From: JBHHYS01 sp046757645 | GTDB taxonomy: Bacteria > Acidobacteriota > Terriglobia > Acidiferrales > 2-02-FULL-67-57 | DNA: 26,533 bases | NCBI GenBank assembly: GCA_046757645.1 | Contig: JBHHYS010000033.1 | Location: 1 to 26,533, forward strand | Direction: 5' to 3' | Part shown: positions 6,378 to 14,109 of the stretch, piece by piece | Layout of the letters: each line of letters opens with the position of its first letter | Numbering within the stretch: the stretch's first letter is position 1 | Notes under the pieces: generated by a model | What the model was told of the DNA's origin: nothing | The model's input: the letters and a program-made list of their open reading frames with translations, nothing else | Database searches by the model: none | Made by a program: the position numbers and the translations under genes

Positions 6378-7646
6378 ATGCCCGAAGGGGAAATACTGAC
6401 AGCGGAGGTGCAGCAGGCGATCGCCAAGCTGGGGGAGGTCGACATCGTGATCGGGATCCCCAGCTACAACAATGCGCGCACCATCGGCCATGTGGTACGG
6501 GCGGTGAGTGCTGGGGTGGCTAAGCATTTTTCTGACCTGCGGGCGGTGATCATCAACTCCGACGGGGGTTCGAGCGACGGGACGCCACAAGCGGTGCTGC
6601 AAGCCCAGGTGGAATCGGAGAAGTTGCTGCTGGTGCGCCACCCGCTCCACCCCGTTCACCGCATCAGCACCCCCCACCATGGTCTGCCGGGCAAGGGCCG
6701 GGCCTTCCGCACCGTCTTCCGCGCCGCGCAGCGGTTGAAGGCGCGGGCGTGTGCCGTGGTGGATTCGGACCTGCGGAGCATCACCCCGGACTGGGTGGAC
6801 CTGCTGCTGCGGCCGGTGCTGCAAAACAATTTCGACTACGTGGCCCCCTACTATCGCCGCCACAAGTACGACGGGACCATCACCAACAGCATCGTCTATC
6901 CGCTGACGCGGGCGCTCTACGGCATCCGGGTGCGGCAGCCCATCGGCGGCGAGTTCGGACTCTCGGCGAAACTGATTGAGCGGTTGCTGAGTAAAGAGGT
7001 GTGGGAGACCGACATCGCTCGCTACGGGGTGGACATCTGGATGACTACCACGGCGCTGGCTGAAGGCTTGCCAGTCTGCCAGGTCTTCCTGGGAGCGAAG
7101 ATCCACGACCCCAAGGATCCGGGCGCCGACCTGGCCAACATGCTGGTGCAGGTGGTGGGTTCGCTGTTCCGGCTGATGGAAGAGCACGAGAAGCGCTGGA
7201 AGAGCGTGCAGGGATCGGTGCCGGTGCCGCTCTTCGGCTTTCCTCACACGGTGGGCGTGGAAGCGGTGCGGGTGAACCCGGAAGGGATGGCGAGTGCGTT
7301 CCAGCAAGGCTGCCGGGACCTGGCCCCCGTCTACACCTCCTTCTTGGGGGGCGAGCTGCAGGAAGAGTTGAAGCGGCTGGCCAACGGCACGCCGGCCGAG
7401 TTGCGTATGGAGGATTCTCTTTGGGTGGAGTTGGTCTATGAGTTTGCCGCGGCTTTCCACAAGCGGAAGCTGGACAGCAAGCATCTGATGCACTCGCTCA
7501 CCCCGCTCTACCTTGGTTGGCTGGCCTCATTTGTTCGGCGCACGCAGGCGGCGAGTGGCGACGATACCGAGCAGGAGATCGAGCGGCTCTGCCGCACCTA
7601 CGAGCAGTTGAAGCCACGCTTGGTGGAGCGCTGGGAGGCGAAGTGA
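6378..7646 (+). CDS. Family-2-like glycosyltransferase of the glucosylglycerate / mannosylglucosylglycerate synthase type
   Basis: The 422-aa protein has a GT-A domain beginning DIVIGIPSYNNARTIGHVV, then INSDGGSSDGTP. GLPGKGRAFR is followed by the metal motif DSD (129-131) in VVDSDLRSITPDW, then QPIGGEFGLS. From memory these are shared with bacterial glucosylglycerate synthases (GgS) and mannosylglucosylglycerate synthases. It could act directly on glycerate, or add a second sugar to the product of the upstream enzyme. A C-terminal helical extension follows about residue 290. It lies 9 bp after the upstream glycosyltransferase and 13 bp before the membrane protein gene, so all are likely one transcript. 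Confidence 0.7.
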   Translation: MPEGEILTAEVQQAIAKLGEVDIVIGIPSYNNARTIGHVVRAVSAGVAKHFSDLRAVIINSDGGSSDGTPQAVLQAQVESEKLLLVRHPLHPVHRISTPHHGLPGKGRAFRTVFRAAQRLKARACAVVDSDLRSITPDWVDLLLRPVLQNNFDYVAPYYRRHKYDGTITNSIVYPLTRALYGIRVRQPIGGEFGLSAKLIERLLSKEVWETDIARYGVDIWMTTTALAEGLPVCQVFLGAKIHDPKDPGADLANMLVQVVGSLFRLMEEHEKRWKSVQGSVPVPLFGFPHTVGVEAVRVNPEGMASAFQQGCRDLAPVYTSFLGGELQEELKRLANGTPAELRMEDSLWVELVYEFAAAFHKRKLDSKHLMHSLTPLYLGWLASFVRRTQAASGDDTEQEIERLCRTYEQLKPRLVERWEAK

Positions 7647-7659
7647 AGAAGGGGGAGCG

Positions 7660-8364
7660 ATGAGTGAATTCTGGCAGGTTGTGGTGGTGGCACCGCTGAA
7701 GCAACTCTGGGAGCAGGTGGTGGGTTATTTACCCCAAGTTTCGGCGGCGGTGGCGGTTTTGATTGTGGGGTTGCTGGGAGCTTGGCTGGCTAAGCAGATC
7801 GTGTACCGCAGTTTGCGGGTATTGCGCTTCGACCAGTTGGCGGAGCGGATGGGACTGGCGGCGCTGATCGACCGGGTGGGACTCTATCGCGGCAGCTCCC
7901 ACGTAATCGGCCAACTGGTGCAGGGCTTGCTCCTGCTGGTAACCTTGCTGCTGGCCTTGAACGCGCTGGGGCCGGCGGGCAGCGACTTGGTGCTGCGCTT
8001 CTTCGTCTACCTGCCGAAGCTGCTCACCGCGGCGCTCATCCTGGTGGTGGGCGGCCTGGCGGCGGCCTTCTTCAGCCGGGGAACGCTGATCGCGGCGGTG
8101 AACGCTCGGCTGGTGAGCGCCCGCTTGTTGGCCGGGGCGGTGCGGGTGTTCATCTGGCTCCTGGCGGTGATTGTTACGCTGGAGCATCTCGGCATTGGCC
8201 GCACCACGCTGGCGATCACCTTCGGGGTGGTGTTTGGCGGGATCGTCACCGGCCTGGCGATTGCCTTTGGCCTGGCGGGGAGAGACTTCGCCAAGCTGGC
8301 CCTGGACTCGCTGCTCAAGCGGGGGGCGCGGGAGGAAAGGGAGCCGGGCGTGCGGCATTTGTAG
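7660..8364 (+). CDS. Mechanosensitive-channel-type TM-helix repeat membrane protein
   Basis: This 234-aa inner-membrane protein has at least four hydrophobic segments: residues about 25-45 (VAVLIVGLLGAWLAK), 85-105, 118-137 and 160-200 (containing IAFGLAGRDFAK). Two repeats of the conserved TM-helix seen in CmpX-like and small MscS-related channels are visible (VLRFDQLAERMG...LI and the GIGRTTLAITFGVVFGG...GRD region). No cytoplasmic MscS beta domain follows, so channel activity is inference. GGGGGAG precedes ATG 7660. Its place between osmolyte glycosyltransferases and a phosphatase suggests a role in turgor sensing or osmolyte release. Confidence 0.72.
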   Translation: MSEFWQVVVVAPLKQLWEQVVGYLPQVSAAVAVLIVGLLGAWLAKQIVYRSLRVLRFDQLAERMGLAALIDRVGLYRGSSHVIGQLVQGLLLLVTLLLALNALGPAGSDLVLRFFVYLPKLLTAALILVVGGLAAAFFSRGTLIAAVNARLVSARLLAGAVRVFIWLLAVIVTLEHLGIGRTTLAITFGVVFGGIVTGLAIAFGLAGRDFAKLALDSLLKRGAREEREPGVRHL

Positions 8365-8402
8365 GAAGTCAACCGGTGAAAGCCTGAACGGGTGAAAGAA
8401 TC

Positions 8403-9227
8403 GTGCGTCGCTTGAGTGTCTTCACCGACCTGGACGGCACGCTGCTCGACCACAATACCTATCGGTGGGAGGCGGCCCAACCGGCGCTGCGCCGCTTGCG
8501 GGCTCGGGGGATTCCCGTGGTGCTCTGCACCAGCAAGACCCGGGCGGAAGTGCTGCCGTTGCAGGAGGCGTTGGGGCTGCGCCATCCCTTTGTGTCCGAA
8601 AACGGCGGCGCCGTCTATGTTCCCCGCAACTACTTTCCCTTTGCTTTGCCCACCGCGCGGGTGGAGGCAGGTTTCCAGGTGCTGGAGCTGGGGCAGCACT
8701 ACCAGAAGCTGGTGCGAGCGCTCGACGAAGCCGCCAAAACCAGCGGGGTCGAGGTGCGCGGCTTCAACCGGATGACGGACAAAGAGGTGGCCCAACTCTG
8801 CCGACTCACTCGCAGCGCCGCCCGACTCGCCCGCCGGCGGGAGTACGACGAGCCGTTCTTGTTGGTGAAAGGAACGCCCCGGCAGAAGGAGCGATTCTTC
8901 CGTTGGCTGCAGCAGCGGGGCTTGCGCTGGCGGCAGGGCGGGCGCTTCTATCATTTAATGGGTGATAACGACAAAGGGGTGGCGGTGGCGCGGCTGATCG
9001 AGCTCTACCGCCAACAGTACGGCGAAATCCGCAGCGCGGGACTGGGCGACAGTCCCAACGACCTCGATTTTCTGGCGGTGGTGGACTGGGCGGTGCTGGT
9101 GGCGCGGCCGGATGGGAGCCACGATGCGGAGGTACGCGCCAAGGTGCCCGGAATCCGCCTGGCGGCGGGCGTCGGCCCCAAGGGCTGGAACGATGCCGTG
9201 CTGGAGATGTTGGACCAACAATCCTAG
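8403..9227 (+). CDS. mpgP: Mannosyl-3-phosphoglycerate phosphatase family HAD hydrolase
   Basis: The 274-aa HAD-IIB phosphatase is predicted to remove phosphate from a glycosyl-3-phosphoglycerate, yielding the free osmolyte. Motif I is D9-x-D11 in FTDLDGTLLD. LCTSKTR carries the motif II region, FVSENGGAVYVP and RREYDEPFLL are typical of the MpgP family cap, and motif IV is GDSPNDLDF (D216, D220). The start is GTG 8403, and no better in-frame start is available before VFTDLDG. It ends the operon that starts at 5160. The specificity (mannosyl, glucosyl or both) follows from the upstream transferases and is not visible here. Confidence 0.87.
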   Translation: MRRLSVFTDLDGTLLDHNTYRWEAAQPALRRLRARGIPVVLCTSKTRAEVLPLQEALGLRHPFVSENGGAVYVPRNYFPFALPTARVEAGFQVLELGQHYQKLVRALDEAAKTSGVEVRGFNRMTDKEVAQLCRLTRSAARLARRREYDEPFLLVKGTPRQKERFFRWLQQRGLRWRQGGRFYHLMGDNDKGVAVARLIELYRQQYGEIRSAGLGDSPNDLDFLAVVDWAVLVARPDGSHDAEVRAKVPGIRLAAGVGPKGWNDAVLEMLDQQS

Positions 9228-9274
9228 AGCGGTGCCAACTTCAGTTTCTCTTTCCACTCAGGCCGCCGCGGCTC

Positions 9275-9303
9275 TGGCCGTCTGGGCCGCGGCCGGGTAT
9301 AAT
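9275..9303 (+). promoter_or_regulatory. Candidate promoter of leuC
   Basis: A perfect -10 box TATAAT lies at 9298-9303, about 54 bp before the leuC start. The -35 position (9275-9280, TGGCCG) is poor, so an activator may be needed. The spacer from 9228 otherwise shows nothing distinct, and the short leader leaves no room for a T-box or attenuator. Confidence 0.45.
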
Positions 9304-9356
9304 AGAACTCCGAGCTAGAGTTCAAAGCGCACATTGTTGCTTGAGCACGAGGGGGG

Positions 9357-10784
9357 ATGAGCGCGCGTACTTTGTATGAAAAAATCTGGGATGCCCACGT
9401 GGTGTACGAAGCCCCCGGCCAGCCGTCCCTGATTTACATTGACCGTCACCTGATCCACGAAGGTACCTCGCCCCAGGCCTTTGCCGGCTTGAAGCAGGCG
9501 GGCCGGAAGGTGTGGCGCCCCGATTTGACCTTTGCGGTGATGGACCACTCGGTGCCCACCAAGGACCGCCACCTGCCCATCCTGGACACCACGGCGGCGG
9601 CCCAGTTCGACGCTCTGGCGCGGAACTGCCAGGAGACCGGGGTGCGCCTGTTCGATTTGCACAGCCGGAACCAGGGGATTGTGCATGTGATCGGGCCGGA
9701 GTTGGGCATTACCCAGCCCGGGCAGACCCTGGTGTGCGGCGACAGCCACACCTCCACGCACGGCGCTTTCGGGACCCTGGCGTTCGGTATCGGCACCAGC
9801 GAAGTCGAACACGTCCTGGCCACCCAGTGTCTGCTGCAGTTCAAGTCCAAGACCCTGCTGGTGCTGGCGCAAGGGAAGCGGCCGCCGGGCATCACCGCGA
9901 AAGACCTCATCCTGGCCATTATCGGGAAGATCGGCGTGGCCGGCGGCACCGGTCACGTCATCGAGTATGCCGGCGAGGCCATCCGCAGCCTGAGCATGGA
10001 AGGGCGGATGACGGTGTGCAATATGAGCATTGAGGCGGGCGCCCGCGCCGGGATGGTGGGCCCGGACGATACCACCTTTGCTTACCTCGAGGGCCGCCCC
10101 TGCGTCCCCCGCGGAAAAGAGTTCCAGGAAGCGGTGGAAGAGTGGAAATCCCTGGCGAGCGATCCCGGCGGGGTCTATGACCGCCGGGTCGAGCTGAATA
10201 CCGAGGAGATTGCCCCGCAGGTGACCTGGGGCACGAACCCGGGGATGGTGACCGATGTGACCGGGCGCGTGCCCGGTCTCTCCTCCTTCCCCGATCCCGT
10301 GGAACGCGAGGCGGCGGAACGGGCCCTCGAATATATGGCGCTTGAGCCGGGAACGCGGATGGCGGAGATTCCCCTCGACCGCGTATTCATCGGCTCCTGC
10401 ACGAACGCACGCATTGAAGATCTGCGCGCCGCGGCGCACGTGGTAGCGGGCAAGAAGGTGGCTCGCACGCTGAAACAAGCCCTGGTAGTCCCTGGCTCTC
10501 GGGTGGTGAAGGCCCAGGCGGAAAAGGAAGGGCTCGATAAGATCTTTCTCGACGCCGGCTTTGAGTGGCGGGATTCGGGTTGCAGCATGTGCATCGGGAT
10601 GAATTCCGACGTACTCCCCAGCGGGGAGCGCTGCGCCAGCACCTCGAACCGCAATTTTGAAGGCCGCCAGGGCAAAGGAGGCCGGACGCACCTGGTGAGC
10701 CCGCTGATGGCTGCGGCGGCCGCGATTGAAGGCCACTTTGTTGATATCCGCAACTGGGACGTGGGCGGGGTCGAGGAGATTTGA
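9357..10784 (+). CDS. leuC: 3-isopropylmalate dehydratase large subunit
   Basis: The 475-aa aconitase-family protein isomerises 2-isopropylmalate to 3-isopropylmalate together with LeuD in leucine synthesis. The [4Fe-4S] ligands are C348 in GSCTNARIEDL, C409 and C412 in CSMCIGMN. VMDHSVPT, CGDSHTSTHGAFG and TSNRNFEGRQG are standard active-site segments. Length matches the bacterial LeuC of about 466-475 residues. GAGGGGGG precedes ATG 9357 at very short spacing. Large minus-strand open frames across this gene are shadows caused by high G+C. The stop at 10784 is 237 bp from leuD, whereas the two genes are usually almost contiguous. Confidence 0.97.
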   Translation: MSARTLYEKIWDAHVVYEAPGQPSLIYIDRHLIHEGTSPQAFAGLKQAGRKVWRPDLTFAVMDHSVPTKDRHLPILDTTAAAQFDALARNCQETGVRLFDLHSRNQGIVHVIGPELGITQPGQTLVCGDSHTSTHGAFGTLAFGIGTSEVEHVLATQCLLQFKSKTLLVLAQGKRPPGITAKDLILAIIGKIGVAGGTGHVIEYAGEAIRSLSMEGRMTVCNMSIEAGARAGMVGPDDTTFAYLEGRPCVPRGKEFQEAVEEWKSLASDPGGVYDRRVELNTEEIAPQVTWGTNPGMVTDVTGRVPGLSSFPDPVEREAAERALEYMALEPGTRMAEIPLDRVFIGSCTNARIEDLRAAAHVVAGKKVARTLKQALVVPGSRVVKAQAEKEGLDKIFLDAGFEWRDSGCSMCIGMNSDVLPSGERCASTSNRNFEGRQGKGGRTHLVSPLMAAAAAIEGHFVDIRNWDVGGVEEI

Positions 10785-10831
10785 AACCGCGGATGCACAC
10801 CGATACACGGATTTATGTAGATTTATGTAAA

Positions 10832-10864
10832 GGTTCAGCCCAGCGGCTTCCGCCGCCGGGGCCC
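10832..10864 (+). repeat. REP-family element between leuC and leuD
   Basis: GGTTCAGCCCAGCGGC is followed by TTCC and GCCGCCGGGG, the same hairpin as at 2483 with one stem change. It is preceded by a tandem ATTTATGTA pair (10811-10829) and CCGCGGATGCACACCGATAC, which also look like dispersed repeat sequence. Confidence 0.65.
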
Positions 10865-10979
10865 TTCGTGGACACCCGCAAGGGGGGCGAGATGGGGTTC
10901 AGTAGGCGGGCCGTCGAAAGGTTTTGTCGGATAAGGGGCAGAGAGGAATGTCGGCCCCACCGAGGTGAATGCTTGCGAG

Positions 10980-11006
10980 CCACGGGCAGAAGCCCGCGGG
11001 CTGAAC
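10980..11006 (-). repeat. Diverged REP-like element just upstream of leuD
   Basis: On the minus strand this reads GTTCAGCCCGCGGGCTTC followed by TGCCCGTGG. It shares the head and general hairpin plan with the other REPs but is diverged. It forms an inverted pair with 10832-10864 and ends 15 bp before the leuD ATG. Confidence 0.45.
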
Positions 11007-11021
11007 TGACGGTTAGCTAGG

Positions 11022-11669
11022 ATGCAGCCGTTTTCGAAACACACCGGTTTGGCGGCGCCGCTCGATCGGGTGAATGTGGACACCGATCAGATAGTGCCCA
11101 AGCAGTTCTGCAAGCTGCTGACGCGGGAAGGTTACGGGCGCATGCTTTTCTATGACTGGCGGTATGGGGACGACGAGGTGCCCAACCCCGATTTTGTGCT
11201 CAACTGGCCGCGCTACCGGGGCGCTTCCATCCTTCTGGCGCGGGCCAATTTCGGTTGCGGCTCGAGCCGCGAGCATGCGGCCTGGGCGGTGCGGGACTAC
11301 GGCTTTCGGGTGATCCTCGCCCCGAGTTTTGCCGACATTTTTTACAACAACTGCTTCAAGAACGGCGTCCTGCCGGTCACGCTTCCCGATCCCCAGGTGG
11401 ATGCTCTCTTCCAGCGCACCGAGCAGAACCCGGGCTATCGGCTGCGGGTGGACCTTGAGCAGCAGTCCATCACCGACGAGCTGGGTCTGCGGCTGGCCTT
11501 CAGCATCGATCCCTTCCGCAAGGGGACCTTACTGAAGGGCCTGGACGAAATCGGCCTGACGCTCGAGCACCTAGAGAAGATCGCCGCCTACGAGAAAACC
11601 CACCGGCCCAAAGCGGTGGTGTACGACCCCGCGGCGGTGGACGTGAAGTTCTTCACCCCCGGGAAGTAG
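11022..11669 (+). CDS. leuD: 3-isopropylmalate dehydratase small subunit
   Basis: The 215-aa swivel-domain subunit completes the LeuCD isomerase. VNVDTDQIVPKQF near the N terminus, ANFGCGSSREHAAWAV in the middle and ILAPSFADIFYNNCFKNG are diagnostic. The start ATG 11022 has no good Shine-Dalgarno sequence (CTAGG lies directly before it). A REP-like element ends only 15 bp upstream, so initiation signals may have been altered by repeat insertion. The convergent rhomboid gene ends 87 bp after the stop. Confidence 0.96.
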   Translation: MQPFSKHTGLAAPLDRVNVDTDQIVPKQFCKLLTREGYGRMLFYDWRYGDDEVPNPDFVLNWPRYRGASILLARANFGCGSSREHAAWAVRDYGFRVILAPSFADIFYNNCFKNGVLPVTLPDPQVDALFQRTEQNPGYRLRVDLEQQSITDELGLRLAFSIDPFRKGTLLKGLDEIGLTLEHLEKIAAYEKTHRPKAVVYDPAAVDVKFFTPGK

Positions 11670-11689
11670 GTTACTGTCTAATCCAGTTT

Positions 11690-11718
11690 GCTCAGCCCAG
11701 CGGCTCCTGCCGCTGGGG
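11690..11718 (+). repeat. REP element between convergent leuD and rhomboid genes
   Basis: GCTCAG is followed by a perfect 9-bp hairpin, CCCAGCGGC (11696-11704) with GCCGCTGGG (11709-11717), and loop TCCT. It is nearly identical to the copy at 2483. No T-run follows, so a terminator role is possible but not shown. Confidence 0.8.
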
Positions 11719-11756
11719 TCGACTCCCCCCTTCGACACGAGCCCAGGGCTCAGGGT

Positions 11757-12674
11757 TCACGAGCCGCGGGCGGGCGGGAGGTGGAGGAGAACCATGGCCA
11801 GGCTCCAGAGAATCACCGCCGCCGAGCCCCAGGCCATCAGTTGAACCCCCAAACGAGCCGCCGCGGTGGCCGGGCGGCGGTCGCTCACCAGCCGACCCAG
11901 GGCCAGCCCGGTGACCAAGCCGCCCACGTGGGCCGAGTTGTCGATCCCGGGCAAGAGTCCCAGGAAGAGGATAAACACCGCCCAGCGGATCAGCGAGGCC
12001 CGGTATTCACTGGCAAAGCCTGACTGCTGGCTGATGTAGGAGATGAGGATGCCGATGAGCCCCATGAGAGCCCCGGAGCTCCCCACGCTGAATCCGCTCC
12101 GCCCGTGCCACCACAGACTGACGACGAAACCCGCTACCCCGGTGACCAGGTAAAGAAACAAGAACCGTCGGGAGCCAAACAGCTCCTCCACTTGCGCGCC
12201 CACTTGCCAGAGCACGAAGGCGTTGAAGCCAAAGTGAAGGATACCCCCATGCAGAAACACAGGCATCACCAGACGCCAGTACTCCTGCGCGTAGAGGATG
12301 CGCCAACCCTCCATCGCCCCCAGCCGCCGCAACACGTTGGGGTCCATCCCGCCGAACAGGCCCGGGGTCGCGCTGCCCCCGCGCATGCTCAGCATCCAGG
12401 CAACCGCAAAGAACAGCAGGTTGGCAAAGAGCAGGGCGTAGGTGACCGGGTTCTCGTCGGGGATCACCGCCAGAGCCACTCGCTTGAAGGCGGACAGGGA
12501 AAGCGCCGATTGGCTGGCGCCGCAGTGGGAACAGCTCTTTTCCAACGCACCCACTAGGCGCCCACAGGAAAAGCAGACCCGGGGTTTGGGTTGGCGGCGA
12601 AAGAGGGAGTCGAAGACCCCCTGAAGGCGCTCGCGGTAACGCTCCAGCTTCCAGCGAAGTCGCGGTGAGAGCAT
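11757..12674 (-). CDS. Rhomboid family intramembrane serine protease with N-terminal zinc ribbon
   Basis: This 305-aa inner-membrane protein should cleave transmembrane substrates. A zinc ribbon (C34, C37, C48, C51 in CFSCG and CSHCG) precedes the membrane core. The core shows HGGILHFGFN (residues 142-151), the catalytic serine S200 in GSSG and the catalytic histidine H249 in SAHVGG, with about six transmembrane segments. The start ATG at 12674 is divergent from the gene at 12759 across an 84-bp spacer. A minus-strand TATTAT overlaps the -10 box of the divergent promoter, so the two genes may compete for polymerase. Substrate unknown. Confidence 0.92.
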   Translation of the reverse strand: MLSPRLRWKLERYRERLQGVFDSLFRRQPKPRVCFSCGRLVGALEKSCSHCGASQSALSLSAFKRVALAVIPDENPVTYALLFANLLFFAVAWMLSMRGGSATPGLFGGMDPNVLRRLGAMEGWRILYAQEYWRLVMPVFLHGGILHFGFNAFVLWQVGAQVEELFGSRRFLFLYLVTGVAGFVVSLWWHGRSGFSVGSSGALMGLIGILISYISQQSGFASEYRASLIRWAVFILFLGLLPGIDNSAHVGGLVTGLALGRLVSDRRPATAAARLGVQLMAWGSAAVILWSLAMVLLHLPPARGS

Positions 12675-12691
12675 CTTAGCCCGGCGTTTGC

Positions 12692-12720
12692 TTGCCAGAG
12701 GCGCAAACGACTCTTATAAT
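12692..12720 (+). promoter_or_regulatory. Strong sigma-70-type promoter before the small basic protein gene
   Basis: TTGCCA (12692-12697), a 17-bp spacer and a perfect TATAAT (12715-12720) form the best promoter match on the plus strand. Transcription would start near 12727 and drive the 76-aa protein and rlpA. Confidence 0.6.
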
Positions 12721-12758
12721 ACACGAAAAATTCGCCCTTGCGGGTGGGGGAGCTGACC

Positions 12759-12989
12759 ATGCCAAAAAAAAGAAGACCGCGGTTGACGATGCGATTCGAA
12801 CGCGCCGGGCGCCGCCTGGAAAAAGAGCTGAATCGGATGATTCGTTTGCTCGACAAAGAGGTGCGGCCCACCGCCCAGAAGCAGTCGGTGCGGCTGTTGC
12901 GGCGCGCCGCGCGCACACTGGACAGGCTGGCGCGAACACTTGAGCACTCCCGGGCCCAAACCCGGCGCCGGAAGAAGCGAAGCCGGTGA
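12759..12989 (+). CDS. Small, very basic helical protein of unknown function
   Basis: This 76-aa protein begins MPKKRRPRLTMRFERAG and ends QTRRRKKRSR. The middle (RLEKELNRMIRLLDKEV to RLLRRAARTLDRLARTLEH) has heptad-like leucine spacing, suggesting an amphipathic helix or coiled coil with basic tails. Binding to nucleic acid or to anionic envelope polymers is possible. I recognise no family. The ribosome binding site GGGGGAG lies 7 bp before ATG 12759. A TTG at 12738 is open in frame but lacks such a site. Its TGA overlaps the GTG of rlpA, so the two are translationally coupled behind the strong promoter at 12692. Confidence 0.75.
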   Translation: MPKKRRPRLTMRFERAGRRLEKELNRMIRLLDKEVRPTAQKQSVRLLRRAARTLDRLARTLEHSRAQTRRRKKRSR

Positions 12990-13696
12990 GCTGGGCGGTG
13001 CAATCCGGAACGCCTGGCGGCTTTCGGCTCGCGCATCGCCTGGCGCTGGCCGGTCTGCTGCTGAGCTTGGTGGCAGGGATTGGCGGCTGCCGGCGCAAGC
13101 CAAAAGCCGCGGCACCCCCACCGCTGCCGCCGACGGTGGGCGAGCCGGAAATCGGCGTGGCCTCCTGGTACGGCGAGCCCTACCACGGCCGGGCGACAGC
13201 CAGCGGCGAGGTCTACGATATGAATGGCTTCACCGCCGCCCACCGCACCTTGCCCTTCCAAACCTGGGTGCGGATCACCAATCTCGAAAACCATCGCTTC
13301 ACCAGCGTGCGCATCAACGACCGCGGGCCCTTCATCGAAGGGCGCATCATTGACCTCTCCCGCGGCGCCGCCGCAGCGATTGAAATGCTCGGGGCCGGGA
13401 CGGCGCTGGTGCGGTTGGAGGTGGTGCAGCGCCCCACAAATGAGCCCGGGGGGAGGCCGGCGCGCTATTCGGTGCAAGTGGGCGCCTTCCTGGTGGAAGA
13501 GAATGCCTTGCGCTTGCAAGCCCGCTTGGTGGAGCGCTTTGGCGACGTTTTCATCCAGACCTACGAGGCCCCCGACGGGCTCTACTATCGCGTGCGCGTC
13601 GGCCGCAGCGGGACGCTGAGCGACGCTCTGGCGCTGGCCGATGAGCTGCGCCGCCAGCCCGAAATCACCGCAGTCTTTGTCGTGCGGCTGGACTGA
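12986..13696 (+). CDS. rlpA: Septal ring lytic transglycosylase RlpA family lipoprotein with SPOR domain
   Basis: The 236-aa outer-membrane lipoprotein acts on denuded peptidoglycan at division sites in known family members. A signal sequence (LAGLLLSLVAGIGGC) places the lipidated cysteine at C35, followed by a proline-rich linker. The double-psi beta-barrel domain (about 56-150) contains ASWYGEPYHGRATASGE, VRINDRGPF and IIDLSRGAAAAI. A C-terminal SPOR-like domain (about 158-236, YSVQVGAFLVEENA to VFVVRLD) should bind septal glycan. The start is GTG 12986, overlapping the TGA of the basic protein gene (GTGA). Confidence 0.92.
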   Translation: MSWAVQSGTPGGFRLAHRLALAGLLLSLVAGIGGCRRKPKAAAPPPLPPTVGEPEIGVASWYGEPYHGRATASGEVYDMNGFTAAHRTLPFQTWVRITNLENHRFTSVRINDRGPFIEGRIIDLSRGAAAAIEMLGAGTALVRLEVVQRPTNEPGGRPARYSVQVGAFLVEENALRLQARLVERFGDVFIQTYEAPDGLYYRVRVGRSGTLSDALALADELRRQPEITAVFVVRLD

Positions 13697-13732
13697 AGAC
13701 TAGAAGACAGAAAACAGAAAACAGAGACACCG

Positions 13733-14080
13733 ATGAGCAAGGATTGCCTGTTCTGCCGCATCATCAATCGGGAGCTCCCGGCGAAGATGGTCCACGAAGA
13801 CGACGAGTTCATCGCTTTCAACGACATCAACCCGCAAGCCCCCACCCACATCCTGGTGGTGCCGCGCCGGCACATCGCCGGGCTGAACGACGCCACTCCC
13901 GAAGACGCCGCCTTGCTCGGCCGCTTGTACTTGCTGGCCGCGCAACTCGCCCAGCAGCGGGGCATCGCCGAGAGCGGCTACCGCACCGTACTGAACACCG
14001 GGCGCGGCGCCGGACAATCAATTTTTCACCTCCACCTTCATCTGCTCGGTGGGCGCGGGATGCGCTGGCCCCCCGGCTAG
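13733..14080 (+). CDS. HIT family (HinT-like) nucleotide hydrolase
   Basis: The 115-aa purine nucleoside phosphoramidase-type protein has the histidine triad H99-L-H101-L-H103 in QSIFHLHLHLLGG. A zinc-type CLFC (residues 5-8) and DINPQAPTHILVVPRRHI are standard for HinT. The family hydrolyses AMP-lysine and AMP-phosphoramidates, and the cellular role is usually unclear. The leader from 13697 is a simple AGAAAACAG-like tandem repeat with no Shine-Dalgarno sequence. It is transcribed towards the convergent gene ending at 14110, and only 29 bp separate the stops. Confidence 0.95.
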   Translation: MSKDCLFCRIINRELPAKMVHEDDEFIAFNDINPQAPTHILVVPRRHIAGLNDATPEDAALLGRLYLLAAQLAQQRGIAESGYRTVLNTGRGAGQSIFHLHLHLLGGRGMRWPPG

Positions 14081-14109
14081 CCAAGACCCTTCCTAAGCGG
14101 CCTCATGGC

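Noticed and set aside
5631..7493. 620-aa minus-strand open frame across both glycosyltransferases
   Set aside because: It spans two clear plus-strand genes and their junction and has no recognisable motif, as expected from high G+C.
9315..10808. 497-aa minus-strand open frame across leuC
   Set aside because: It is a shadow of leuC. Residue pattern is histidine/glycine/alanine-rich with no domain, while the plus strand carries all LeuC cluster ligands.
11690..11718. Intrinsic terminator after leuD
   Set aside because: The hairpin is strong but has no following T-run and matches the REP family, so it is listed as a repeat.
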